Source: Stomorhina lunata | Taxonomy: Eukaryota; Arthropoda; Insecta; Diptera; Rhiniidae | Length of the DNA stretch: 64,000 nucleotides | Assembly (NCBI GenBank): GCA_933228675.1 | Contig: OW121741.1 | Location: 118,770,716 to 118,834,715, forward strand | Direction: 5' to 3' | Shown here: positions 34,300 through 48,290 of the stretch, piece after piece | Layout of the letters: each line of letters starts with the position of its first letter | Numbering within the stretch: position 1 is the stretch's first letter | Made by a program: the position numbers and the translations under genes | The notes under the pieces: generated by a model | The model's input: only the letters and a program-made list of their open reading frames with translations | Told to the model about the DNA's origin: nothing | Database searches by the model: none

Positions 34300-35568
34300 A
34301 TGAACTAGATGACGGTCGATTGTGTCGACCGCAGGATACGCTAGTACTATTTAAAAACCTTGTAGATTTTGTACATTTTAGATATAATATTTAGGATTAG
34401 TAAGTTTTTTTTTTACAAAATTTTAAAATAATGAAAAAATGTTTAAAGGTTTCGTACGATTATCATCTGTTATTCATTCGACCCCTAAGTGATTGAAAAA
34501 TCAAATTAGACTTATATGCATAATATTTTGATATGGAAGAATAGTATTAGTATAAGTGTATTTCTAAGTATTAGTATTATTATTGGTGTTAGTTTTAGTA
34601 TTGACTACTATATAGTGTACGTATGTGTAATATTATAATAATCTGGTTGCGTATGCTAGTGTTAAACTATTTACTCTCAAATAATTTGTGAAAATGTCTA
34701 CCTACTGAGCTTTTCAATTAACAGAATTTTTATTAAGTGGCATATCATCTTTTAAGCTATTACTATTTGTTTTCCTTCAAAAATGAAATGAAGTTATTTA
34801 TATAGATCAAAATTTATTCATGTAATTCATTACTTTATTGAGCATTTAGGATAAAATTCTTCTTAATTTTTCTATTTATTTATTTTACTCAAAATTATTT
34901 GCATATTAAGTATTCTATTTATTCTATTGATAAGCATTAATAAACAAATATGCTTTTATGCGTACAAGCACATATTTTAAATATAAATAAATATTTCTCT
35001 ACTTATATAAATAAATCCATATTTTCAAGTTTTCATCAGAATGAAAGGCAGTGACATAAATAAAATCTAGGAAATGCATCCAACCGTATTTAGTTTGGGT
35101 TTGTTCGAATGCATGTATGTAGTTATGATTGAAGTTATATATTTCCTGATACTTATGATTAAAGCACGTTTATTTGTAAAATAAAATATTTTATTTAGAC
35201 GTATGTGTATTATATTGATCTTTTAAACACATACACAAACACCTTGAATAAATGATTCAATCTATGTCAGCTTGTATACATAAGTGTAATTTTATGTCAT
35301 AAAAATCATCACGTATGACATAAACTAAAAGTATTTGCACCTGGTTTTTTCTTCGATTTTTTTAGAATGAATAACATACAATCAAAGCTATCATCTTTAC
35401 TAGCAAGTATTAAACACAAATCCAAAAGTCTTAAAGTAACATCTACGGAGTTCAAAAACGAAGAAACATCTAATCTAGTATTAGTATTAGTATTAGTTTA
35501 GAACATAATATCTACAAATTAAAATCTTTTGTCTCCTTGCAGTATTTGGGAACGTCTTTTTATTTGGA
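34300..35568. other. Spacer with degenerate AGTATT repeats, no gene
   Basis: Degenerate AGTATT hexamers occur at about 34540-34620 and again as TAGTATTAGTATTAGTATTA near 35476-35500. The remainder is ordinary AT-rich sequence with no recognised gene. Confidence 0.4.
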
Positions 35569-35576
35569 ATGCCCAC

Positions 35577-37505
35577 TAGGGCGTTTCGAAAAAATAAAGT
35601 TCGCCGTACACCATCGAATATAAAGCATTGCTATGAGGCAGTTTCGAAAAAATTTTTTTTTAATTTTTTTCGTCGCACATTGGGGTCGCCAAAATACATT
35701 TTTCGTTATATCTTCGGCATTTAAAGTCGGATCTCGAAGTGTGATATATCGATGTTTTTGTCTCGAAAGGGCCAACATTTTTCTTTAATAGTAATTATTC
35801 TCAGGTATCCGGTTCTAGTACTTATCTATCAGACCCCTGTTCCTACCATCCTAATTATAGAAAATTAAAGCTCTTAAAAAATCGTTAAACTTTTACTAAG
35901 GAAGTTTTTCGATTTTTCAAACCGATCTATTACAAACAAGGAATTTCTTATTTTGCCGCACATAGGGATCGCCAAAATACATTTTTAGTTACTATATCCT
36001 CGCCATTTACTGTCGGATCTTAAAGTGTAATATATCGATGTTTTTGTCTAACGAAGGCCAATGTTTTGCGATATTAATCATTGACCTTAAATACATTCTT
36101 CTACATAGTACCTACCCAATATATCTTAACTCATACAAATGCATAGATAAGCTGTGAAAATAATTAAGTTTGTAAATAAAACCATCAACGGAAAGTATTT
36201 TCCTTATGTTAGCTGGTATTTCGATTACATCTTTGGAAAACTGTAATGCTTCAGCAGTTCTTGCATTAAGAATTGCAAGCATGGCGGCTCAGTCAAAAAA
36301 ATTCTGAAATTGTGGACCGGGTGGAAAAGGTAAACGTTATTTTCTATGGGCAGACGAAGCATTTGTTGAACGTCGTCCGGCAATTGATGAATCCAAGATA
36401 TATTATCTATTGGAATTGCTTGAGGTTGGATTTCACAAGAACCAGAATGGCGGATAAAATAAAAGCGGAGAGTTCGGGATGCTGTTGTTTATTTAAATTA
36501 ATTTTTAATAGTTTATAATTAAATTAAACACAACGTGATTAAATGTTATACAGACACAGACGAAATTCAAACAAACTAAGAGACTGATTGGGTATTTACA
36601 CTGTGAATTTTTACATGATATTTTTTCACAATTTTAAATAAATACTAGAACGGATATCTGAGATCAATGATTATTATCAAAAAAAAAGTACTAGAAGAAT
36701 GTACTTGAGGTCAATGATTAAAAAACTAAACTTAATTATTTTCACAGCTTATCTATGCTTTTAAACAGACACTGAACGTTTTGTTCATGTAGTACTTTAA
36801 TCTGCCTTGGCTGTCATTGGTGAGCAACCCATGGGCCACATTTTTTCAGAACTTGAGAGCCGTCAAAAATACAGCAAACTTGGATCTTTTCAAAACATAA
36901 TTGATTAAAAGATTTAAAATTTTTATAATTCTTGTTGTATGAGTTAAAATATCTTGGGTAGGTACTATGTAGAAGAATGTATTTAAGCTCAATGATTAAT
37001 ACACCAAAACATTAGCCTTCGTTAGACAAAAACATCGATATATTACACTTTAAGATCCGACAGTAAATGGCGAAGATATAACGAAAAATGTATTTTGGCG
37101 ATCCCTATGTGCGGCAAAATAAGAAATTCCTTGTTTGTAATAGATCGATTTGAAAAATCGAAAAACTTCCTTAGTAAAAGTTTAACGATTTTTTAAGAGC
37201 TTTAATTTTCTGATATTAGGGTGGTACATTAGGGTGGTAGGAACAGGGGTCTGATAGATAAATACTAGAACCGGATACCCAAGAATAATGACTATTAAAG
37301 AAAAATGTTGGCCTCCTCAAGATATATCACACTTCGAGATCCGACTTTAAATGCCGAAGATATAACGAAAAATGTATTTTGGCGACCCCAATGTGCAACG
37401 AAAAAAATTAAAAAAAATTTTTTCGAAACTGTCTCATAGCAATGCTTTATATTCGATGGTGTACGGCGAACTTTATTTTTTCCCCATATAAGTCGAGACG
37501 CTCTA
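35577..37505. mobile_element. hAT-like foldback element, 1929 bp, arms of about 600-780 bp
   Basis: ATGCCCAC is directly repeated at 35569-35576 and 37506-37513. The element begins TAGGGCGTTTCG and ends CGAGACGCTCTA. The left arm (about 35577-36180) and right arm (about 36728-37505) are inverted copies throughout. Within each arm, a block with GTCGCCAAAATACATTTTT...TATCGATGTTTTTGTC occurs twice, about 285 bp apart. The right arm carries an extra segment of about 170 bp (about 36766-36935) absent from the left arm. An 8-bp duplication with TAGRGYG ends is hAT-like and shared with the MITE at 18861. The centre has no intact transposase. Confidence 0.85.
36281..36457 (+). pseudogene. Possible decayed coding fragment in the centre of the hAT-like element
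   Basis: The frame starting at ATG 36281 has a single internal stop after eight codons and then 49 open codons. The open part reads KRYFLWADEAFVERRP followed by KIYYLLELLEVGF, less biased in composition than chance ORFs around it. It lies between the two arms, where a transposase or passenger gene would be. I do not recognise a family. A different frame (36273-36518) is also open, so this may be coincidence. Confidence 0.25.
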
Positions 37506-37513
37506 ATGCCCAC

Positions 37514-38739
37514 ACTTCCTATATTCTATACATTATTTTTAAAATCACATTTCAAATAGTTTTGTGTCGATGTACTCATTCTTTTATTTGTATTTATATG
37601 CAATATGATCTTTATACATTTTTTTGTTATTTTTTCGATGATGACACAGTATAGAAAATAGAAGAAATTGTAAACTAAAACGTGATTTAAAAAAAAATTA
37701 TATTAGTTTTAAAATATAAAATTGTTTTATTTTATATAAGAAAATTATATACAGAAAACAAAATTTAAATGAGAAAGACTAATAGAGAAGCCAATAGAGT
37801 TTTGAAATACATATAAAGTTTTAGTTATTATATATTGGACATCTTTATATAATAGCTATGAAAATTATATAATTTTCCTTAATTTAGATTTACTATCAAA
37901 AAAATTCAAGAAAAGTTTTCCTGAATCAAAATCAAAGTTAACCCGATTTCAAAAGTGAATCCTTAAACTTAAAAACTAAGTATAAAAATATCAATAAAAA
38001 AGTGAAAATAGTTTGGTACAAACGAAAATCAAAAAGAAAGCAAATGTTCACACCAAACTAAATTACTACTATGTACCTTATATTGATTTTCCTTTAGATT
38101 TACCATTTTCGATTTCAGATTAATTTTATAACATACTCACCCCTTTTTAAAAGGCTTAGAATCCCACAAAAAATGTGCTAAATTTTATTATATTCTCACT
38201 AACTTTGAACACAATTTACAATTTTATCGTTTAGTAGTCAAAAAAAAAAAAAGAAAATAAATGGATAATATAAAAAACCAAAAATCTGCAATTTTTAAGG
38301 TAAATCTTATGTGGAAAAAAGGATTCTATAATATATTTAACAGCAAATGTCTGTTTAAGCAGAAAAGCTTTAAATTAGACTTAACCTATTGAAAAGAAAC
38401 GAGAGTTTTAACATTTTTTTTTACAACATTTTCCAGTCAAGGTAAATGTTCAGAACGTAACTGCTGTTGATGTTATTTAACACAGCAGCCACCGACTAAA
38501 CCAAACCTTTCAACCGGCCAAAACGAATGAACGACAAGCAGAAGAACATGCCACTTGTGAACATATTGTGTGGCACAAAGGGTCATTTGTTTTATGCTTA
38601 AAATTGGTCAAAAAACGGGGAATAAAAGAGGAATAAGTAGAAAAGGTTGAACTTTGGAAAAATAAAACGTTTTTGTATAAAATGCAATTCTAACTGTTTT
38701 GAAGCTACTTTTGAAGAAAATTCTTCGACATGCAATTTT
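37514..38739. other. Spacer, no gene recognised
   Basis: AT-rich sequence. The part at about 38440-38600 is less AT-rich (CACAGCAGCCACCGACTAAA, CAACCGGCCAAAACG) but gives no recognisable frame or RNA. The 74-codon ORF at 38647-38871 runs into the satellite and is repeat translation. Confidence 0.35.
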
Positions 38740-40990
38740 TATAGAAAATTTATTGATATCAAATGTTGTATAGATTATATTTCGGCCTACAATTTTTTTA
38801 TTTTTATAGGAAATTTTTCAAAAATTTTTAATTTTTATAAAAAGTTTTACAAAATTTTTTTATATTTATAAGAAATTTAAAAAAAAGTTTTACTTTTATA
38901 AAAAAAAATTTTCAAAAAATTGCTACTTTTATTGGAAGTTTTTCAAATATTTCGATTTTTATAGGAAATTTTCCTATTTTTATAGGAAATTTTTCAAAAA
39001 TTTCTGATTTTTATAGGAAATTTTTAAAAAATTTCCTATTTATACAAGAAAATTTTCATAAATTTCCTATTTTTATAGGCAACTTTTCAAAAATTTCTTA
39101 TTTTTATCAGAAATTTTTCAAAAATTTTTAAAAAATTTCTTATTTTTATAGCAAACTTTTCAAAAATTTTCCACCTTATAGCAAATTTTTCAAAAATTTC
39201 ATATTTTTTAGGAAATTTTTCAAAAACGTCCTACTTTTATAAAAAAAAAATCAAAAAATTCCTGGTTTTATAGGAAATTTTTCAAAAATTTCATATTTTT
39301 TATGGGAAATTTTTCAATTTTTCAAAAATTTCCTATTTTTTAGGAAATTTTTCAAAAATTTTCTATTTTTTTATAGAAATTTTTCAAAAAAGTTCCTTTA
39401 TTTTTATAGAAAATTTTTAAAAAATTTCCTATTTTTTTATAGAAATTTAAAAAAAAAATCCTATTTTTTTATTAAAAAATATTTCAAAAATTTCCTTTTT
39501 TTATAGGAAATTTTTCAAAAATTTCCTTTTTTTATAGGAAAATTTTCAAAAATTTCCTATTTTTATAGGAAATTTTTCAAAAATTTCCTATTTTTATAGG
39601 AAATTTTTCAAAAATTTCCTATTTTTATAGGAAATTTTTCAACAATTTCCTATTTTTATAGGAAATTTTTCAACAATTTCTTATTTTTATAGGAAATTTT
39701 TCAAAAATTTCCTATTTTTATAGGAAATTTTTCAAAAATTTCCAATTTTTATAGGAAATTTTTTAATAATTTCCTATTTTTATAGGAAATTTTTCAAAAT
39801 TTCCTTTTTTTATAGGAAATTTTTCAAAATTTCCTTTTTTTATAGAAAAATTTTCAAAATTTCCTATTTTTATACGAAATTTTTCAAAAATTTCCTATTT
39901 TTATACGAAATTTTTTAAAAATTTCCTATTTTTATACGAAATTTTTTAAAAATATCCTACTTTTATAGGAAATTTTTCATTACTTTCCTATTTTTGTAGG
40001 TAATTTGTCAAAAATTTCTAATTTTTTTTCAAAAATTTCCTATTTTTATATTCAAAAATTTCATATTTTGACAGGAAATTTTTCAAAAATTTCCTATTTA
40101 AACCTGAAATTTTCCAAAAATGTTCTATTTGTATAGGAAATCTTTATAAAAATTTCTTATTTTTGTAGGAAATTTTTTTAAAATTTATTATTTTCATAAG
40201 AATTTGTCAAAAAAATTTATTTTTCCAGAAAATTTTTCAAAAATTTCATATTTTTTAAGAAATTTTTCAAAAATTTCATATTTTTATAGAAAATTTTTAA
40301 AAAATTTCTTATTTAAAAAAAAAATTTCATAGATTTCTTATTTTTATAAGAAAATTTTCAAAAATTTCTTACTTTGATAAGGAATTTCTCAAAAATTTCT
40401 CATTTATTTTAATAAGAATTTTAATACAAAATTTTTTAAAACTTTGTTATTTTTATAAGAAATTTTCTTAGGAAAGTTTTTAAAAATTTCTGATTTATAT
40501 AGAAAATTTTTCAAAAATTTCTTAATTTTACAAGAAAATTTTCAAATTTTTTTTTTTCAAAAAATATATCAAAAATTTTTTATTTTTATATTAAATTTTT
40601 CAAAATTTTTTTATTTTTAAAGGAAATTTTCAAAAATTTCATATTTTTATAGGAAATTTTTTAACAGTTTCTTATTTTTACAGGAAAATTTTCAAAAATT
40701 TCTTTTTTTATGGAAAAGTTTTCAAAAATTTCTAAGTTTTATAGAAAATTTAAAAAAAACTTCTTATTTTTATAGGAAATTTTTTAAAAATATATAATTT
40801 TAATAGAAAATTTTTAAAGACTTCTTATAGGAAATTTTTGGAAAATTTCTTATTTTCATAGAAAATTTCTAAAAAATTTCTTATTTTCAAATGAAATTTT
40901 TCAAAAATTTCTTATTTTCAAAGGAAATTTATAAAAAAGTCTTATTTTTAAAGGAAATTTTTTAAAAATTTCTTATTTTTATCTGAATTT
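38740..40990. repeat. Satellite array F, 31-bp monomers (T-form)
   Basis: The unit is CCTATTTTTATAGG followed by AAATTTTTCAAAAATTT, 31 bp. It is most uniform at about 39480-39960, with diverged flanks. The CCTATTTTTATAGG half is an interrupted palindrome. Confidence 0.95.
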
Positions 40991-42384
40991 TCTTATTGGC
41001 TTGTATAAGTTTACATAATTTAATTAAAATTTATTTACACTTAAATCCAAACAAACATCTTTATCTTCAGCTTTACACATGTTTAAGACATTAACCTTAA
41101 CTTCACTCTCGTACTTTATTGTCCTACAACCTAAAATACACTTGTCATAAATCTCTGTTTATTGTACTTATAACAAAATCATAATTAATTATACCCTTTT
41201 TCCTTTATGAATATTTGCAAATCACAATCAAAATTATTATCATTAACATTTGTTTCCTCATTAAAGACGACTGTTTGCTTACAAAACATTAAAACGCACT
41301 CTGACATTCTGACACAAACGGAAATGACTTTATGTTTTATGTGTGAATAGCGGAAATGTAAAGATTAACAAGCAACAACAAAAATTACAACAATATTAAT
41401 TTTGTATTTATTTAAATTTTAACACCACTTTTAAGGTATTAAGTATTTTCTTGCAAAAAAAGTATTAAAAACGAACATAATTTATTCTAAAATTTAATTT
41501 TGTAATTTACATTTATGACTCCAAAATTGAACTGAAAAAATTTTTTTTAGAATTTTTTTCCGGGGATTGGCTATGAATTTTAATTTCTTACCCTTTTCAC
41601 TTATTAACTTGTAAACTTAGGTTTTGCCATTTGTTTACTTTTTAAGCCCTAAGACATTTATTGTCATCACTTGTTTTGTTGTTTTTGTATTTTTTTATGC
41701 TTAAAAATTTCTAAATCCTTTCTTTTTTTATTGTTAACATAACTTTGTTGTTTTTTTTTTTTTTTTTTGCTTTGAAAGCAAATTATTATAATATTTTGCC
41801 TCAAGTTGTAAATATTTCTTGTGAAAAAAGATTAAATACTTATTGTAAATTCTTGCTTGTGTGGAGATTCCCTTTTTGTTGCTCAACAATTCTGTTATTT
41901 CTTAAGTATTTTATATTAAGTGGTAAAAAGCCAGCGACACGTTTAATACTTGAAAATTATTTTATGAATGTGGTTTATGAAATTTTTCTTAAAATTTTAT
42001 TTTCCCTAAAAGTCCTAAAAAGACCTATGTCAAATTTCATATGAAATTTAAATAAAAGGGCCGTGTAAGTACTGTGTAGTACAATAATGTCACTATGGAA
42101 TATGAATACAGGATTTGACATAATTACATACAAATTTATTTCTCATATAAATTTCCAACCTGTTTAATTAAATATTTTATTAACAAAAATATTTGTGAAA
42201 AGTCAATGGCATATAAAACTAATTTTATGATGAAGAAATGTAAATGTAAGGAATTTACATACATAAAAGTTTTCAATTTAAATAGCTGCATCTACTTTTT
42301 CTATAAAAAACGTAATTAAGTCAAATATTTATAGAACAATTCATTTAATCAAATATAAATCAAACACAGTGGTTGTGATCCAAA
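40991..42384. other. Spacer, no gene recognised
   Basis: AT-rich spacer between arrays F and G. The 99-codon ORF at 41745-42044 begins in a poly-T tract (a run of Phe codons) and has no recognisable domain, so I treat it as chance. Confidence 0.4.
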
Positions 42385-45300
42385 AGGAAAATTTTACAAA
42401 ATTTTCTTACATGTATAAGAAGTTTTTTTAAATTTTATATTTTTTATAGGAAAATTTTCAAAAGTTTCCTATTTTTATAGGACATTTTTTACAAATTTCT
42501 TACTTCTGTAGGATATTTTTAAAAAAATTCTGATTTTAAAAGAACATTTTTTTTGGAAATTTCTTATTTTTATAGGATATTATTCAAAAATTTCTTATTT
42601 TTATAGGAAATTTTTATAAGAAAATTTTTTAAAAATTTTCTATTTTTATAGAAAATTTTTCTATTTTTCTTTTTTTAGAGAAATTTTTCAAAAATTTCTT
42701 ATTTTTAAAGGAATTTCTTTAAAAAAATTACATTTTAAAAAAAAATTATTTTTATAGGAAATTTTTCAAAAATGTTCTATTTCTATAGGAAACTTTTAAA
42801 AAATTTCAATTTGTATAGAAAGTTTTTAAAACACTTTCTGTTTATAAGAAACTATTCAAAAATTTATAATTTTTATAGGAAATTTTTAAAAAATTTTTAA
42901 TTTTGATAGAAAATTTTTCAAATATTGTCTGTTTTTATAAGAAATTTTTAAAAATTTTCTTATTTTCATAGGAAATTTTTAAAAAATTTTTTATTAAAAA
43001 AAAAATTTTTTAATTTTATATTTTTAAAGGAAGATTTTCAAAAATTTTCTACTTTAATAGGAAGCTTTTGAAAAATTTTATACTTTAATAGGAAGTTTTA
43101 AAAAATTTTCTATTTTTAAAGAAAATTTTTCAAAAATTTTCTTTTTTTACAGAAGATATTTTAAAAATTTTCTATTTGTATAAGAAATTTTTTTTAAATT
43201 TTCTTGTTTACAGGAAATTTTTTAAAAATTTTCTAATTTTATAAAAAAATTTTTAAAAAAATCTTATTTTTATTAAAATCTTTTTAAAAATTTTTAATTT
43301 TTATAGGAAATTTTTCATAAATTGTCCATTTTTATAGGAAACTTTTCAAAAGTTTTCTATTTTTATAGGAAATTTTTCAAAAATTTTCTATTTTTATATT
43401 AAATTTTACAAAAATGTTCTATTTTTATAGGAACTTTTCAAAAATTTTCTATTTTTATAGAAAATTATTCAAAAATTTTCTATTTTTATAAGAAATTTTT
43501 AAATTTTTTTATGAAATTTTTTAAAAATTTCCTATTTTTATAGGAAGTTTTTCAAAAATTTCCTTTTTTTATAGGAAATTTTTCAAAAATTTCCTATTTT
43601 TATAGGAAATTTTTCAAAAATTTCCTATTTTTATTGGAAATTTTTCAAAAATTTCCTATTTTTATAGGAAATTTTTCAAAAATTTCCTATTTTTATAGGA
43701 AATTTTTCAAAAATTTCCTATTTTTATAGGAAATTTTTCAAAAATTTCCTATTTTTACAGGAAATTTTTCAAAAATTTCCTATTTTTAAATTAAATTTTT
43801 CAAAAATTTCCTATTTTTTAGAAATTTTTCAAAAATTTTCTATTTTTATAGGAAATTTTTCAAAAATTTTCTATTTTTATAGGAAATTTTTCAAAAATTT
43901 TCTATTTTTATAGGAAATTTTTCAAAAATTTTCTATTTTTATAGGAAACTTTTCAAAAATTGTCTATTTTTATGGGATATCTTTCAATTTTTAAATGAAA
44001 TTTTGCAAAAATTGTCTGTTTTTACACGAAATTTTTTTTTAAATTTTTAATTTTGATAGTTAATTTTTTAAAAATTTTCTTGTTTTATAGGAAATTTTTC
44101 TTATTTTTAAATTGTTATTAATTTTCCTATTTTTATAAAAAAAAAATCAAAAATTTCTTATTTTTATAGGAATTTTTTTTAAGTCTTTCTATTTTTATAG
44201 GAAATTTTCAAGTTTTTGTAGGATTTTTTTAAAAAATTTTCTATTTGTATAGGAAATTTTTTAAAAATGTTCTTTTTTAGAGGAGTTTTTTTTTAATTTT
44301 ATATTTTTATATAGGAATTTTTTTAAAATTTTTCTATTTTTATAGGAAATATTTTAAAAATTTTCTATTTTCACAGGAAATTATTCATATATTTTTTTTA
44401 TAATAAATTTTTAAATGTTTTTTTTTTTTTATATGAAATTTTGCAAAAATTTTTTTGTTTTTACATAAAATTTTTTAAAAATTTTCTATTTTCTAAGAAA
44501 TTAAAAAATATATATATTTATATTTTAAATTTTAAATTTTTTTTAAAGAAACTTTTCATAAATTTTCCATTGTTTTAGAAAACTTCTCAAAAATTTTCTA
44601 TTTTATAAAAAAAGTTTTTTATTTTTATAGAAAATTTTAAAATTTTTTTCTATTTATATAGAAAATTTTTCAAAAATATTCAATTTTTATAAAAAATTTT
44701 TCTTTTTTTATAGAAATTTTTTTTTCAATTTTTTATTTTTAGAAAAAATTTAAAACATCTTTAATAGTTATTGGAAAATTATTAAAAATTTCTTAATTTT
44801 GAAAAATTTTCTATTTTTATACCATATTATTTAACAATTTCGTATTTTATTTTTATACGAAATTTTTCATATTTTTAAAGAAAATTTTGCAAAATTGTTT
44901 ATTTTCATAGGAAACTTTTCCCAATTTTTTTTCTTTTTATAGGGAATTTAAAAAAAAAATCATATTTTTATAAGAAATGTTTAAAAATTTCTTATTTTAA
45001 AAATAAAAGAAATTTTTTTTTTTTATTTTTTTTTTTTTAATATTTTTCAAAAATTTTTTATTTTTATAAGAAAATGTTTAAAAATTTTTTATTTTCATTG
45101 AATTTTTAAAAAATTTTTTACTTTTGATAGAAAATTTTTTAAAAATTTCTTACTTGTAAAGGAAATTTATTATTTTTAAAGGAAAATGTTCAATTTTAAT
45201 TGAACATTTTTTTAAAAATTTCTTACTTTTTACAAAAATTTTCAAAATGACTTATTTTTATAGGGAATTTTTCATAAATATTAAAAAAAAAATTTCCATA

Positions 45301-45700
45301 CTTTAAAATTAAATTTTAAAAAATTTCTTTTTTGTATAGAAACTTTTAAAAAAGTTCCTGTTGTTAAAATAACTTTTATTTTTATATTAAATTTTAACAA
45401 AACTTCCAATTTTTTTATTAAACTTTTTAAAATTTTCTTATTTTAGTAGGAATTTTTTCAAAAAATTTTTATTTTTATATCAAATTTTTTAAAAGTTTCT
45501 GCTAGGAAATATTTAAAAAATTTCTTTTTTTATAGGAAGTATTTAAAAATTTTTTTTTTTTTTATAGGAATTTTTTGAAAAATTTCTTTTATAGTTTTAT
45601 ACTAATTTTTTAACTTTTTTTTCTTTCTTCTTTTAATAGCAAAATTCATAGATTTTATTTATTTCATAGAAAATTTAAAAAAAATTTTATTTTATGAAAA
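42385..45700. repeat. Satellite array G, 31-bp monomers (T-form)
   Basis: Same unit and strand as array F. A uniform core of about 15 units lies at 43510-43970. Most of the remainder (44000-45700) is strongly diverged and has lost exact periodicity. Confidence 0.93.
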
Positions 45701-46230
45701 GTTTTTTTGATTCAGTCCCATTGTGCATTTGCTTTAGCTCGAATAAAATACTTTTTTTGCATTTAATAAAAAAACCTAGTTTTTGTGACAAAACAAATTT
45801 ATACAAAATTTATAATAAATTAATATTTAACATTTTTTTCTCACCCTTATAGATATTATATTTAATTTTTTTGTCACTTTATGCGTTATCGAACAAATAA
45901 ACAACAATTATTTATTAAATATTATAAAAATTTTATAATCACATTAAAATACGGCATAATTTTCTACTAATTGCTAAAGGTTCATGGGATTTGTGTCATT
46001 GTAATGAAAAAGTAAATATTTATAGTAAAACTAAATTTAATTATAAATATAAACAAATTAACAAAAACAATATGTATTTTAACAAAGTCCCAGCAATGAT
46101 AAGTATTAAGAGGCATTAACATTAAAAAAAAAATATACTATAAATATTCAACATATGAAATTATATTATTATAAAGGAATTGCTTATGAGTTTGTTATAT
46201 ATATAAATGATGTTTATATACTCTAGGAAA
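45701..46230. other. Spacer at a strand switch between satellite blocks, no gene
   Basis: About 530 bp of AT-rich non-repetitive sequence separates array G (T-form) from array H (the complement). No element ends or ORFs were recognised. Confidence 0.4.
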
Positions 46231-48290
46231 ATTCCCTGTACAAATAGAAAATTTTTGAAAAATTTTCTATAAAAATAGAAAATTTTTGAAAAATTTCTTA
46301 TAAAAATAAAAAATTTTTGAAAAATTTCTTATAAAAATAGAAAATTTTTGAAAAATTTCCTATAAAAATAGAAAATTTTTCAAAAATTTCCTATAAAAAT
46401 AGAAAATTTTTGAAAAATTTCCTATAAAAATAGAAAATTTTTGAAAATTTTCCTATAAAAATAGAAAATTTTTGAAAAATTTCCTATAAAAATGGAAAAT
46501 TTTTGAAAAATTTCCTATAAAAATAGAAAATTTTTGAAAAATTTCCTATAAAAATAGAAAATTTTTGAAAAATTTCCTATACAAATAGAAAATTTTTGAA
46601 AAATTTCCTATAAAAATATAAAATTTTCGAAAAATTTCCTATAAAAATAAAAAAATTTTGAAAAATTTTCTATAAAAATAGAAAATTTTTGAAAAATTTC
46701 CTATAAAAAATAGAAAATTTTTGAAAAATTTCCTTTAAAAATAGAAAATTTTTGAAAAATTTCCTATAAAAATAGAAAATTTTTGAAAAATTTCCTATAC
46801 AAATAGAAAATTTTTGAAAAATTTCCTATAAAAATAGAAAATTTTTGAAAAATTTCCTATAAAAATAGAAAATTTTTGAAAAATTTCCTACAAAAATAGA
46901 AAATTTTTGAAAAATTTCCTATAAAAATAGAAAATTTTTGAAAAATTTCCTATAAAAATAGAAAATTTTTGAAAAATTTCCTATAAAAATAGAAAATTTT
47001 TGAAAAATTTCCTATAAAAATAGAAAATTTTTGAAAAATTTCCTATAAAAATAGAAAATTTTTGAAAAATTTCCTATAAAAATAGAAAATTTTTGAAAAA
47101 TTTCCTATAAAAATAGAAAATTTTTGAAAAATTTCCTATAAAAATTGATAATTTTTGAAAAATTTCCTATAAAAATAGAAAATTTTTGAAAAATTTCCTA
47201 TAAAAATAGAAAATTTTTAAAATATTTCCTATAAAAAGAGAAAATTTTTGAAAAATTTCCTATAAAAATAGAAAATTTTTGAAAAATTTCCTATAAAAAT
47301 AGAAAGTTTTTGAAAAATTTCCTATAAAAATAGAAAATTTTTGAAAAATTTCCTATAAAAATTGAAAATTTTTGAAAAATTTCCTATAAAAATAGAAAAT
47401 TTTTGAAAAATTTCCTATAAAAATGGAAAATTTTTGAAAAATTTCCTATAAAAATAGAAAATTTTTGAAAAATTTCCTATAAAAATAGAAAATTTTTTAA
47501 AAATTTCCTATAAAAATAGAAAATTTTTGAAAAATTTCCTATAAAAATAGAAAATTTTTGAAAAATTTCCTATAAAAATAGGAAATTTTTGAAAAATTTC
47601 CTATATAAATTGATAATTTTTGAAAAATTTCCTATAAAAATAGAAAATTTTTGAAAAATTTCCTATAAAAATAGAATTTTTGAAAAATTTCCTATAAAAA
47701 TAGAAAATTTTTAAAAAATTTCCTATAAAAATAGAAAATTTTTGAAAAATTTCCTATAAAAATAGAAAATTTTTGAAAAATTTCCTATAAAAATAGAAAT
47801 TTTTTGAAAAATTTCCTATAAAAATAGAAAATTTTTGAAAAATTTCCTATAAAAATTGAAAATTTTTGAAAAATTTCCTATAAAAATAGAAAATTTTTGA
47901 AAAATTTCCTATAAAAATGGAAAATTTTTGAAAAATTTCCTATAAAAATAGAAAATTTTTGAAAAATTTCCTATAAAAATAAAAAATTTTTTAAAAATTT
48001 CCTATAAAAATAGAAAATTTTTGAAAAATTTCCTATAAAAATAGAAAATTTTTGAAAAATTTCCTATAAAAATAGAAAATTTTTGAAAAATTTCCTATAA
48101 AAATAGAAAATTTTTGAAAAATTTCTTATAAAAATAGAAAATTTTTGAAAAAATTCCTATAAAAATATAAAATTTTAAAAAATTTCCTATAAAAATCGAT
48201 TTTTTTTATATTTTCCTATAAAAACTAGAAAATTTTTAAGAAATTTCATATAAAAAAATATATATTTTTCGAATATTTTTCTTTCAGTAA
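46231..48290. repeat. Satellite array H, about 64 nearly identical 31-bp units (A-form)
   Basis: The unit is TTTCCTATAAAAATAGAAAA followed by TTTTTGAAAAA, the complement of the array F/G unit apart from TAGAAAA in place of TAGGAAA. This is the most uniform block in the window. Rare variants (AATGGAAA, AATTGATAAT, TACAAATAG) recur at intervals, pointing to duplication of multi-unit segments. Only the last 100 bases are degraded. Confidence 0.97.

Noticed and set aside
41745..42044. 99-codon ORF
   Set aside because: It starts in a poly-T tract and has no domain; likely chance.
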